Positions 53,115 through 60,604 of a stretch of 64,000 bases of DNA are shown one piece after another. The position numbers were made by a program, and so were the translations under genes. Position 1 is the stretch's first letter. Every line of letters begins with the position of its first letter. Below the pieces are notes generated by a model. The model was not told the DNA's origin. It worked only from the letters and a program-made list of their open reading frames with translations, and made no database searches. The stretch comes from Pyxidicoccus xibeiensis (GTDB lineage: Bacteria; Myxococcota; Myxococcia; Myxococcales; Myxococcaceae), in contig NZ_JAJVKV010000028.1 of the NCBI RefSeq assembly GCF_024198175.1, positions 1-64,000 of the forward strand, written 5' to 3'.

Positions 53115-54245
53115 GTGGCAGGAGTGTGGCAGCGGAGCATCCCAGGGAGCGACGGCCGCCCTGGTGGACCCACACCTTGGGTGGCCACCTCCGAAAAGCC
53201 TCGCTATCTGAATCAAGCTTTGAGCGCCTCCTATCCCTTTCAGGAAAGACCGCCGCTCATCACGGTGACGCCCCAGGGGCTCTACTGCGCTCCCGGGGAC
53301 TTCCACATCGACTCTTGGCGTCCGGTGGAGCGGGCCCTCATCACCCACGCTCATGGAGACCATGCGCGGGGCGGCAGCCGTCGCTACCTGGGCGCCCGGG
53401 CAGGCAAGGGGTTGCTGCACCGCCGCCTGGGCGCGGACTCCGTCATCGACACGCTGGAGTACGGCGAGCGGCTGGCCATCAACGACGTCACCGTCAGCTT
53501 CCATCCCGCGGGCCACGTGCTGGGCAGCGCGCAGATTCGCATCGAGCACAAGGGCGAGGTGTGGGTCGTCTCCGGTGACTACAAGCGGGCCCCGGACCCC
53601 ACGTGCGCGCCCTTCGAGGTGGTGCGCTGCAACACCTTCATCACCGAGGCCACGTTCGGCCTGCCCATCTACCGCTGGGACGACACACCCCTGGTGGCGG
53701 AGGACATCCTGCGCTGGTGGGACGCCAACCGCGCGGTGGGACGGGCGGTGGTGTTGTTCTGCTACGCGCTGGGCAAGGCGCAGCGCATCCTCGCGGAGCT
53801 GGCGCGGCTGACGGACCGGCCCACCTTCGTCCACGGGGCGCTGAACAGCCTGGTGGAGTGCTACCGCGAAGCGGGCGTGAAGCTGCTGCCCACGCAGCTG
53901 GTGTCGGAGGTGGAGAAGGGCACGTCGTTCGCGGGAGCCATGGTGCTGGCGCCGCCCAGCGCGGGCGGCTCCACGTGGATGCGCCGCTTCGGCGAGTACG
54001 AGACGGGCTTCGCGTCCGGGTGGATGCGGGTGCGCGGCAACCGGCGGCGGCGCGGGTTCGACCGGGGCTTCGTGCTGTCGGACCACGCGGACTGGCCGGA
54101 CCTGCTGCGCACGGTGGCGGACACGCGCGCGGAGCGGGTGCTGGTGACGCACGGCTACACCGACCCGCTGGCGCACTACCTGCGCGAGCAGGGCGTGGAC
54201 GCCGCCCCCCTGGCAACGCCCTTCGAGGGCGAGGCGGAGGACTGA
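53115..54245 (+). CDS. Ligase-associated DNA exonuclease (metallo-beta-lactamase fold)
   Basis: Predicted 3' exonuclease/processing nuclease of the Lhr-ligase DNA-repair cassette, related to the SNM1/CPSF group. The metal motif HxHxDH is in ITHAHGDHARGG; FHPAGHVLGSAQI and SGDYKRAPDPT provide further metal ligands, and the C-terminal SDHADWPDLL and THGY motifs close the site. The conserved part begins near residue 47 (PLITVTPQGLYC). The start is therefore uncertain: GTG at 53115 is the longest, GTG at 53181 and a GTG near 53268 are alternatives. The DNA ligase gene starts 3 bp after the stop. Confidence 0.92.
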   Translation: MAGVWQRSIPGSDGRPGGPTPWVATSEKPRYLNQALSASYPFQERPPLITVTPQGLYCAPGDFHIDSWRPVERALITHAHGDHARGGSRRYLGARAGKGLLHRRLGADSVIDTLEYGERLAINDVTVSFHPAGHVLGSAQIRIEHKGEVWVVSGDYKRAPDPTCAPFEVVRCNTFITEATFGLPIYRWDDTPLVAEDILRWWDANRAVGRAVVLFCYALGKAQRILAELARLTDRPTFVHGALNSLVECYREAGVKLLPTQLVSEVEKGTSFAGAMVLAPPSAGGSTWMRRFGEYETGFASGWMRVRGNRRRRGFDRGFVLSDHADWPDLLRTVADTRAERVLVTHGYTDPLAHYLREQGVDAAPLATPFEGEAED

Positions 54246-54248
54246 CAC

Positions 54249-55844
54249 GTGCGGCGCCTCGCGGACCTCTACGACACCCTGGACCAGACCACGTCCACCA
54301 ACGCGAAGGTGGACGCGCTGGCGCGCTACTTCAAGGAGGCGCCCCCCGAGGACGCGGCGTGGGCGCTGTACTTCCTCACGGGCCAGAAGCTGAAGCGGCT
54401 GCTCACCACGAAGCTGCTGGTGGGCTGGACGCAGGAGCTGACGGGCATCCCCGGCTGGCTCTTCGAGGAGGTCTACGCCTCGGTGGGCGACCTCGCGGAG
54501 GTGATTGCCCTGCTGCTGGACGCCCTCGAGCGCCCGGCCGCGCCCGAGGAGCTGCCGCTGTCCGTCTGGCTGGAGCAGCGCCTGCTGCCCCTGCGCAACC
54601 TGGACGCCGCCGAGCAGCGGGAGCGGGTGGTGTCCTGGTGGAGGAGCATGCCCCGCCGCGAGCTGTTCCTGCTCAACAAGATGCTCACCGGGGAGCTGCG
54701 CGTGGGCGTGTCCTCCACGCTGGTGGTGCGCGCGGTGGCGCAGGTGGCGGGGCTGCCACCGCCCAGCGTGGCGCACCGGCTGATGGGGACGTGGACGCCG
54801 ACTCCGGGCTTCTTCAAGCAGCTGGTATCGCCGGATGTGTCGGATGCGCACCGCTCGCAGCCCTACCCCTTCTACCTGGCCTCGCCGCTGGAGCAGCCGC
54901 CGGAGGCGCTGGGCGACCGCGCGGACTGGCTGGTGGAGTGGAAGTGGGACGGCATCCGCGGGCAGCTCATCCGCCGTCAGGGCGGTGTGTACCTGTGGAG
55001 CCGGGGCGAGGAGCTCATCACCGAGCGCTTCCCCGAAATCACGGAGGCCGCGGCGGCCCTGCCCGAGGGCACGGTGCTGGATGGTGAGGTGCTGGCGTAC
55101 GAGGACGGCAAGCCGCTGCCCTTCGCGCTGCTCCAGCGCCGCATCGGCCGGCAGAAGCTGACGCCCAGGGTGCTGGCGGAGGCTCCGGCCGCGTTCATCG
55201 TCTATGACCTGCTGGAGCTGGAGGGGAAGGACCTGCGCGAGCTGCCGCTGCGCGAGCGGCGCGCGAAGCTGGAGGCGCTGCTGAAGGACCGGCCCCGCTT
55301 CCCCATCTCCCCCGCGGTGCGCGCGGAGACGTGGGAGGAGCTGGCGCACGTGCGCCGTGAAGCCCGTGAGCGCAACGTCGAGGGCTTCATGATCAAGCGC
55401 CTCGACTCGGCGTACCTCACGGGCCGCAAGCGGGGCGACTGGTGGAAGTGGAAGATAGACCCCTTCACCGTGGACGCGGTGCTGCTCTATGCGCACCCGG
55501 GCCACGGCCGGCGCTCGTCGCTGTACACCGACTACACCTTCGCCGTGTGGAACGGCACGGAGCTGCAGCCCGTGACGAAGGCGTACTCCGGCCTCACGGA
55601 CGAGGAGATTGGCCGGTTGGACCGGTGGATTCGCGCGCACACGAAGGAGAAGTACGGGCCGGTGCGCTCGGTGGAGCCGGAGCAGGTCTTCGAGCTGCAC
55701 TTCGAGGGCATCCAGGCCTCACCGCGCCACAAGTCGGGTGTGGCGCTGCGCTTCCCCCGCATCGCCCGCTGGCGCACGGACAAGAAGCCCCAGGACGCGG
55801 ACACGCTGGACACGCTGAAGGAGCTGCTCCATGCCCCCCACTAG
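54249..55844 (+). CDS. ATP-dependent DNA ligase (Lhr-associated, LigB-type)
   Basis: A 531-residue ATP-dependent ligase. An N-terminal helical DNA-binding domain (about 1-200) is followed by the nucleotidyltransferase domain with the AMP-attached Lys232 in EWKWDGIRGQL (KxDGxR motif), then FIVYDLLELEGKD, VEGFMIKRLDSAYLTGRKRGDWWKWK (motifs IV-V), and the OB domain ending RFPRIARWRTDKK. It probably seals ends processed by the neighbouring exonuclease and helicase. The start is GTG. The last 14 bp overlap the helicase gene. Confidence 0.96.
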   Translation: MRRLADLYDTLDQTTSTNAKVDALARYFKEAPPEDAAWALYFLTGQKLKRLLTTKLLVGWTQELTGIPGWLFEEVYASVGDLAEVIALLLDALERPAAPEELPLSVWLEQRLLPLRNLDAAEQRERVVSWWRSMPRRELFLLNKMLTGELRVGVSSTLVVRAVAQVAGLPPPSVAHRLMGTWTPTPGFFKQLVSPDVSDAHRSQPYPFYLASPLEQPPEALGDRADWLVEWKWDGIRGQLIRRQGGVYLWSRGEELITERFPEITEAAAALPEGTVLDGEVLAYEDGKPLPFALLQRRIGRQKLTPRVLAEAPAAFIVYDLLELEGKDLRELPLRERRAKLEALLKDRPRFPISPAVRAETWEELAHVRREARERNVEGFMIKRLDSAYLTGRKRGDWWKWKIDPFTVDAVLLYAHPGHGRRSSLYTDYTFAVWNGTELQPVTKAYSGLTDEEIGRLDRWIRAHTKEKYGPVRSVEPEQVFELHFEGIQASPRHKSGVALRFPRIARWRTDKKPQDADTLDTLKELLHAPH

Positions 55845-58437
55845 GCCGCGCTCGCTGCGGGCGCAGATTGCGGCCCGCCGCAAGGCGCTGCGCTCCGGCA
55901 ACGAGGGCGGCGGCGCCCCCGCGCAGCCAGGCCTCCCGGCGAAGAAGCGCCGCCCGGTGAGGCGCCGCCGCCGCGCCGCCGAGGACACCCGCTCCGAGGC
56001 CACGGGCACGCCGATGGAGCGGCTGCGTGGCTGGTTCGAGTCGAAGGGGTGGGCGCCCTATCCCTTCCAGGAGGAGGCCTGGGCCGCGTACGCACGTGGT
56101 GATAGCGGCCTCATCCACGTGCCCACGGGCGCGGGGAAGACGTACGCGGCGTACATCGGCCCGCTGGCGGACGTGGCGGAGCACGGCCAGAAGGGGCTCC
56201 AGGTCCTCTACGTGACGCCGCTGCGCGCGGTGTCCCGCGACGTGGAGAAGGCCTTGCTGGAGCCGTTGCGCGTGCTGGACGCGGACATCGACGTGGAGAG
56301 CCGCACCGGGGACACGTCCTCCTCCGTGCGCCAGCGCCAGCGCGAGCGGCTGCCCGAGGTGCTCATCACCACGCCGGAGTCCCTCTCCGTCCTCCTGTCC
56401 CATGAGCGGGCCTCGGAGCTGTTCGCCTCGCTGCGCTCCGTCATCGTGGACGAGTGGCACGAGCTGCTCGGCTCCAAGCGCGGCACGCAGATGGAGCTGG
56501 CCCTGGCGCGCCTGCGCCGCTTCGCCCCCGCCGTGCGCACCTGGGCGCTGTCCGCGACATTGGCCAACCTGGACGAGGCCGCGCGCCACGTGGTGGGCAC
56601 CGGCCGCACGGCCACGCTGGTGAGCTCGGACGTGGAGCGCCCGGTGGAGGTGGACACGCTGGTGCCGGACTCGGTGGACTCGTTCCCCTGGTCGGGCCAC
56701 CTGGGCTTCACCATGCTGGCCCGCGTGGCCGCGTGGCTGGAGCCGGAGCAGTCCACGCTCGTCTTCACCAACACGCGCTCCCAGGCGGAGCGCTGGTTCG
56801 AGGGCCTGCGCTTCGCCCGCCCCGAGTGGGAGCACCTCATCGCCCTCCACCACGGCTCCATCGACCGCGAGGAGCGCGAGCGCGTGGAGGCGGGCCTGAA
56901 GGACGGCGCGCTGCGAATCGTGGTGTGCACGTCCTCGCTGGACTTGGGCGTGGACTTCGGCCCCGTGGAGCGCGTGGTGCAGGTGGGCAGCCCCAAGGGC
57001 ATCGGCCGGACGATGCAGCGCGCGGGCCGCAGCGCCCACCGCCCCGGCGCCACGTGCCGCATCCTCTTCGTCCCCACGCACGCGCTGGAGCTGGTGGAGA
57101 TGGCCGCCGCGCGCGAGGCCATTGCCCGCCGCGAGGTGGAGCCCCGTACGCCGCCGGGCAAGCCCCTGGACGTGCTGGCCCAGCACCTGGTGACGTGCGC
57201 CATGGGCGGCGGCTTCACCCGCGAGGCCCTGCGGGAAGAAGTGCGCACCGCGGCGGCCTACACCGGCCTCACGGACGAGGAGTTCGAGTGGACGCTCGCC
57301 CTGGTGCGCGAGGGCGGCGCGACGCTGCGCGCCTACCCGGAGTTCCGCCGCGTGGTGGAGCACGAAGGCCGCTTCGTGGTGGCGGACTCGCGAATCGCCC
57401 GCCTGCACCGCCTCAACATCGGGACGATTACCTCCAACGCGGTGGTGCAGCTGCGCTACTGGAGCGGCGGCCGGATTGGCACCATCGAGGAGAACTACAT
57501 CAGCCGGCTGCGCCCCGGGGACACCTTCCTCTTCGCGGGCAAGCGCCTGGAGTTCAGCCGCTTCAAGGACATGACGGCCTACGTGAAGCCGGCGAAGGCG
57601 AAGGCCACACAGACGCCGCGCTGGAATGGCAGCCGCCTGCCCCTGTCCAGCTCGCTGGCCGCCGCCGTGCGCCGCACGCTGGACTCCGCGCGCCATGGCG
57701 ACGTCACCTCGGACGAGCTGGCCGCCGCGTGGCCCGTACTGGAAGCCCAGGAGCGGCTGTCACGCATCCCCGCCGCCGGCTCCCTGCTGGCGGAGCGGTG
57801 CGAGACGCGCGACGGCCACCACCTCTTCCTCTATCCCTTCGAGGGGCGGCTGGTGCACGAGGGCCTGGCCGCACTGCTGGCCCTGCGCCTCACCCGCCTG
57901 CAGAAGGCCACCTTCAGCCTGTCGGTGAATGACTACGGCCTGGAGCTGCTCACCCCGGCGCCCTTCCCCTTCGAGGAGGCGCTGCGCCCCGCCCTCTTCT
58001 CCCGGGAGCGGCTGGTGGAGGACGTGCTGGAGAGCGTCAACGTCAGCGAGCTGGCGAAGCGGCAGTTTCGCGACATCGCCCGCGTCGCGGGGCTGGTGCT
58101 GCCGGGGCTGCCCGGGGCGCGCAAGTCCACGCGCCAGGTGCAGGCCAGCTCCTCGCTCCTCTATGACGTCTTCCTCAAGTACGACCCGGACAACCTGCTG
58201 CTCGTCCAGGCCCGCCGCGAGGTGCTGGAGCAGCAGTTCGAGCAGGGCCGCCTGGGCCGCACCCTGGAGCGCCTGGAGAAGAGCCCCGTGGAGCTCGTCC
58301 ACGTGCGCCGGCCCACGCCCCTGGGCTTCCCGCTCGTCGTCGAGCGCATCAGCGCCAGCGTCTCCAACGAGTCCCTGCTGGAGCGGGTGGAGCGCCTGAA
58401 GGAGCGATGGACGCGAGAAGATGCCAGGTCCGCGTAG
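55831..58437 (+). CDS. lhr: Ligase-associated Lhr-type DEXH-box helicase
   Basis: An 868-residue 3'-5' SF2 helicase. A basic N-terminal extension (about 1-60, with RRPVRRRRR) precedes the Q-motif region, Walker A PTGAGKT (Lys103), DEWH, the SAT motif LSATLAN, VVCTSSLDLGVDFG and QRAGRSAHRPG. The winged-helix and C-terminal domains typical of Lhr-core follow. It unwinds DNA or RNA-DNA duplexes and pairs with the ligase and exonuclease genes. The ATG overlaps the ligase end by 14 bp; the following phosphoesterase gene starts 31 bp before its stop. Confidence 0.96.
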   Translation: MPPTRPRSLRAQIAARRKALRSGNEGGGAPAQPGLPAKKRRPVRRRRRAAEDTRSEATGTPMERLRGWFESKGWAPYPFQEEAWAAYARGDSGLIHVPTGAGKTYAAYIGPLADVAEHGQKGLQVLYVTPLRAVSRDVEKALLEPLRVLDADIDVESRTGDTSSSVRQRQRERLPEVLITTPESLSVLLSHERASELFASLRSVIVDEWHELLGSKRGTQMELALARLRRFAPAVRTWALSATLANLDEAARHVVGTGRTATLVSSDVERPVEVDTLVPDSVDSFPWSGHLGFTMLARVAAWLEPEQSTLVFTNTRSQAERWFEGLRFARPEWEHLIALHHGSIDREERERVEAGLKDGALRIVVCTSSLDLGVDFGPVERVVQVGSPKGIGRTMQRAGRSAHRPGATCRILFVPTHALELVEMAAAREAIARREVEPRTPPGKPLDVLAQHLVTCAMGGGFTREALREEVRTAAAYTGLTDEEFEWTLALVREGGATLRAYPEFRRVVEHEGRFVVADSRIARLHRLNIGTITSNAVVQLRYWSGGRIGTIEENYISRLRPGDTFLFAGKRLEFSRFKDMTAYVKPAKAKATQTPRWNGSRLPLSSSLAAAVRRTLDSARHGDVTSDELAAAWPVLEAQERLSRIPAAGSLLAERCETRDGHHLFLYPFEGRLVHEGLAALLALRLTRLQKATFSLSVNDYGLELLTPAPFPFEEALRPALFSRERLVEDVLESVNVSELAKRQFRDIARVAGLVLPGLPGARKSTRQVQASSSLLYDVFLKYDPDNLLLVQARREVLEQQFEQGRLGRTLERLEKSPVELVHVRRPTPLGFPLVVERISASVSNESLLERVERLKERWTREDARSA

Positions 58438-59060
58438 GCGGCACCCTGCTGGAGCTGCTCCCCGAGCGCGCCCTGCACTGGCCCGAGACGGGCACGCTGG
58501 CGGTGGCGGACCTGCACTGGGGCAAGACGGAGAGCTTCCAGCAGCACGGCATCCCCCTGCCCACGGGCGTGCTGGAGGATGACCTCACGCGCCTGTCCGC
58601 CGCGCTCGGCGCCACTGGCGCGCGCCGGCTGCTGCTCCTGGGAGACCTCATCCACTCCCGTCAGGGGCTCACGCCCGCGCTCGTCCAGCGGCTGGCCGCC
58701 TGGCGCGAGTCCCATGCCGCGGTGGAGCTGGTGCTGGTGCGTGGCAACCATGACCGTCATGTGAAGGAGCTCCCCCGGGAGTGGCGCCTGGACGTGCGCG
58801 AGTCCCATGCGGACGAGGGCCCCTTCCGCTTCGCCCACCACCCCGAGCCCGCGCCCGGCCGCTTCGTGTGGGCAGGTCACCTCCATCCCATGGTGCGCCT
58901 GTCCGGTGGAGGCGACCGGCTCCGCCTCCCGTGCTTCCATGTGGGACAGGCGGTGGGCGTGCTGCCCGCCTTCAGCGCCTTCACCGGGGGGCTCGACGTC
59001 GCCCGCCGCCCCCGGGAGCGCGTCTTCGCCATCGCCGGGCCCGCGGTCGTCGAGGTGTAG
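58407..59060 (+). CDS. pdeM: Ligase-associated metallophosphoesterase
   Basis: A 217-residue calcineurin-like phosphoesterase that completes the Lhr cassette. The metal motifs are VADLHWGKTE, LLGDLIHSRQG, LVRGNHDRH and VWAGHLHPMV (D-x-H, GD, GNHD, GHxH). Family members have phosphodiesterase activity and may trim DNA ends or remove groups that block ligation. The ATG lies inside the helicase gene (31-bp overlap) behind GAAGGAGCG. An HNH-endonuclease gene follows after 2 bp. Confidence 0.93.
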   Translation: MDARRCQVRVGGTLLELLPERALHWPETGTLAVADLHWGKTESFQQHGIPLPTGVLEDDLTRLSAALGATGARRLLLLGDLIHSRQGLTPALVQRLAAWRESHAAVELVLVRGNHDRHVKELPREWRLDVRESHADEGPFRFAHHPEPAPGRFVWAGHLHPMVRLSGGGDRLRLPCFHVGQAVGVLPAFSAFTGGLDVARRPRERVFAIAGPAVVEV

Positions 59061-59062
59061 GA

Positions 59063-59428
59063 ATGAGCACCACCAAGCGCCGCCGGATTCTCGGCATCAT
59101 CGCCACGGACTCCACCTTCGAGCGCACCGAGCACCGGGGCCGCGAGGCGTGGCTGGGCAAGTGCCTGCACTGCAACGCGCACCTGCTGGTGGGCCTGGAT
59201 GGCGAGCCCATCAGCCGCGCTACTATCGAGCACATCGTCCCGCAGACCGCCGGCGGCACGAATGCGCTGCCCAACCTCGGCCTGGCCTGTGCCCGCTGCA
59301 ACCAGGGCAAGGGCAGCCGGCACGACCCGCACTACCACCGCGACCCGCGCGTGCGGGAGCTGGTGGAGCGGCTGCTCGCCCGTCGCCGCGAGCGCTGGCG
59401 CGACCCGGACGGCGAAGACACGGAGTGA
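59063..59428 (+). CDS. HNH endonuclease, tail of the Lhr cassette
   Basis: A 121-residue small nuclease of the McrA/5-methylcytosine type. CLHCNAH provides one pair of zinc cysteines and CARCNQGKG the second. The catalytic core is IEHIVPQTAGGTNALPNLGLAC (His of the first strand, Asn, and following His-like region). The extreme C-terminus is Arg-rich. It starts 2 bp after the phosphoesterase stop, so it is co-transcribed with the ligase-helicase genes. The standard four-gene cassette does not include it as far as I recall, so it may be an added effector or an end-processing enzyme. Confidence 0.85.
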   Translation: MSTTKRRRILGIIATDSTFERTEHRGREAWLGKCLHCNAHLLVGLDGEPISRATIEHIVPQTAGGTNALPNLGLACARCNQGKGSRHDPHYHRDPRVRELVERLLARRRERWRDPDGEDTE

Positions 59429-59651
59429 GCGTCCCCGCGGGCGGTGGCGGGGCGGACCTCCTCTGGGGTGTCCTGTACCGCACCCTTGCGTTCCACACGC
59501 CGCGTGCGCTCGACGGGCGAGGCCGACCCCTCGTGTTGATCCGCCTGCGCGCATGGAATCCAAACGCCCCTTCCGCCCGCCAGAAGAGAGATTCATCGGC
59601 GCTGACCCGCGACTTTCCGCCTCCGCGTGAGGACGTGGTATCCGGCTGTCT

Positions 59652-59675
59652 CAACATCAGAGTCGCAACATCAGA
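59652..59675 (+). repeat. Tandem CAACATCAGA direct repeat
   Basis: Two identical 10-mers at 59652-59661 and 59666-59675, with a 14-base period. They end 4 bases before a TTGACA -35 box, a typical position for an activator dimer that contacts RNA polymerase. Confidence 0.6.
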
Positions 59676-59679
59676 ATGG

Positions 59680-59708
59680 TTGACACTGCCGTGTCGATGC
59701 CCGATGGT
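59680..59708 (+). promoter_or_regulatory. Candidate promoter of the act operon
   Basis: A perfect TTGACA (59680-59685), a 17-base spacer and GATGGT (59703-59708, 3 of 6 -10 matches). The weak -10 and the direct repeats just upstream suggest positive control. The actA ATG is 234 bases further on. Confidence 0.45.
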
Positions 59709-59941
59709 CCCGCGCCGCGTTGGGCTGGGAGAGGAGGAGGGCCCCGCCCGCGGCACTTCATAGAGGTTTCGTTGGACGTGACTGCTTCGGATTCCGCACG
59801 CCAGGAGCCGCCGCCCGCCCGCCCCGATGGGGCCGGGATCGCCCCTCCGCTCCCCGCGTCCGGCCACGCCCGCGCCTCTCTCAGCTCTCCTGGCTCTCCT
59901 GTCACCGCTGTTGCTGAAGCCCCCTTGCCCATGGTCCTGGT

Positions 59942-60604
59942 ATGAGCGGCCCTCTCTTCCCACGCTGGACGAACACGGTGTCGCGGCTGTCCGCCGCGGC
60001 GCTCCTCGCCGTGCCCGCCATCGGCCTTGGCGGCCTCATGGCCTACGTGCGCTCCCCGTACGTCACCGGGCAGCAGATGCCCATCGAACAGCCCATCGAG
60101 TTCGACCACCGGCACCACGCGGGTGACGAGCAGATCGACTGTCGGTACTGCCACTGGACGGTGGAGGAGGCGCCCTCGGCGGGCATCCCTTCCACCACGG
60201 TGTGCATGTCCTGCCACGCGCAGGTGTGGAACAAGAGCCCGTACCTCGTCGAGGTGCGCAAGGCCTTCTTCGCCGACCAGCCCATTCCCTGGGTCCGCGT
60301 CCACAACCTGCCCGACTTCGTCTACTTCAACCACGCCATCCACGTGAACAAGGGCGTGGGCTGCGCCACCTGCCACGGCCGCATCGACCAGATGGCCGCC
60401 GTGGAGCAGGCCGCGCCGCTGACCATGGCCTGGTGCCTGGAGTGCCACCGCAACCCCGAGCCCAACCTGCGTCCGGCCGAGTTCATCACCTCGATGACCT
60501 GGACGCCGCCGACGGACAAGGCCGAGGCCGCAGCGCTCGGCCAGAAGCTGGCGGCTGAGTACGACGTCCACTCTCGCACGAGCTGCTCCACATGCCACCG
60601 ATGA
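59942..60604 (+). CDS. actA: Alternative complex III, pentahaem cytochrome c subunit ActA
   Basis: Haem subunit of the quinol:electron-acceptor oxidoreductase (alternative complex III) that replaces bc1 in many bacteria. The 220-residue protein has an N-terminal membrane anchor (about 12-34) and five CXXCH sites: CRYCH, CMSCH, CATCH, CLECH and CSTCH. FDHRHHAGDEQIDC and YFNHAIHVNKGVGC supply axial histidines. It is coupled to actB (ATGA or a 13-bp overlap, depending on the actB start). The rest of the complex, actC onward, continues downstream. Confidence 0.93.
   Translation: MSGPLFPRWTNTVSRLSAAALLAVPAIGLGGLMAYVRSPYVTGQQMPIEQPIEFDHRHHAGDEQIDCRYCHWTVEEAPSAGIPSTTVCMSCHAQVWNKSPYLVEVRKAFFADQPIPWVRVHNLPDFVYFNHAIHVNKGVGCATCHGRIDQMAAVEQAAPLTMAWCLECHRNPEPNLRPAEFITSMTWTPPTDKAEAAALGQKLAAEYDVHSRTSCSTCHR

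Larger units (their letters stand above)
59429..59941. other. 513-bp gap upstream of the alternative complex III genes
   Basis: No convincing gene. The short open frames here lack Shine-Dalgarno sequences and known domains. It holds a tandem pair of CAACATCAGA at 59652-59675 and a candidate promoter at 59680-59708, described separately. After the inferred start site there would be a leader of about 225 bases. Nothing was seen in 59429-59640. Confidence 0.6.

Noticed and set aside
59676..59945. A possible 89-residue gene upstream of actA
   Set aside because: No Shine-Dalgarno, no recognisable domain, and it overlaps the candidate promoter; likely leader or spacer.
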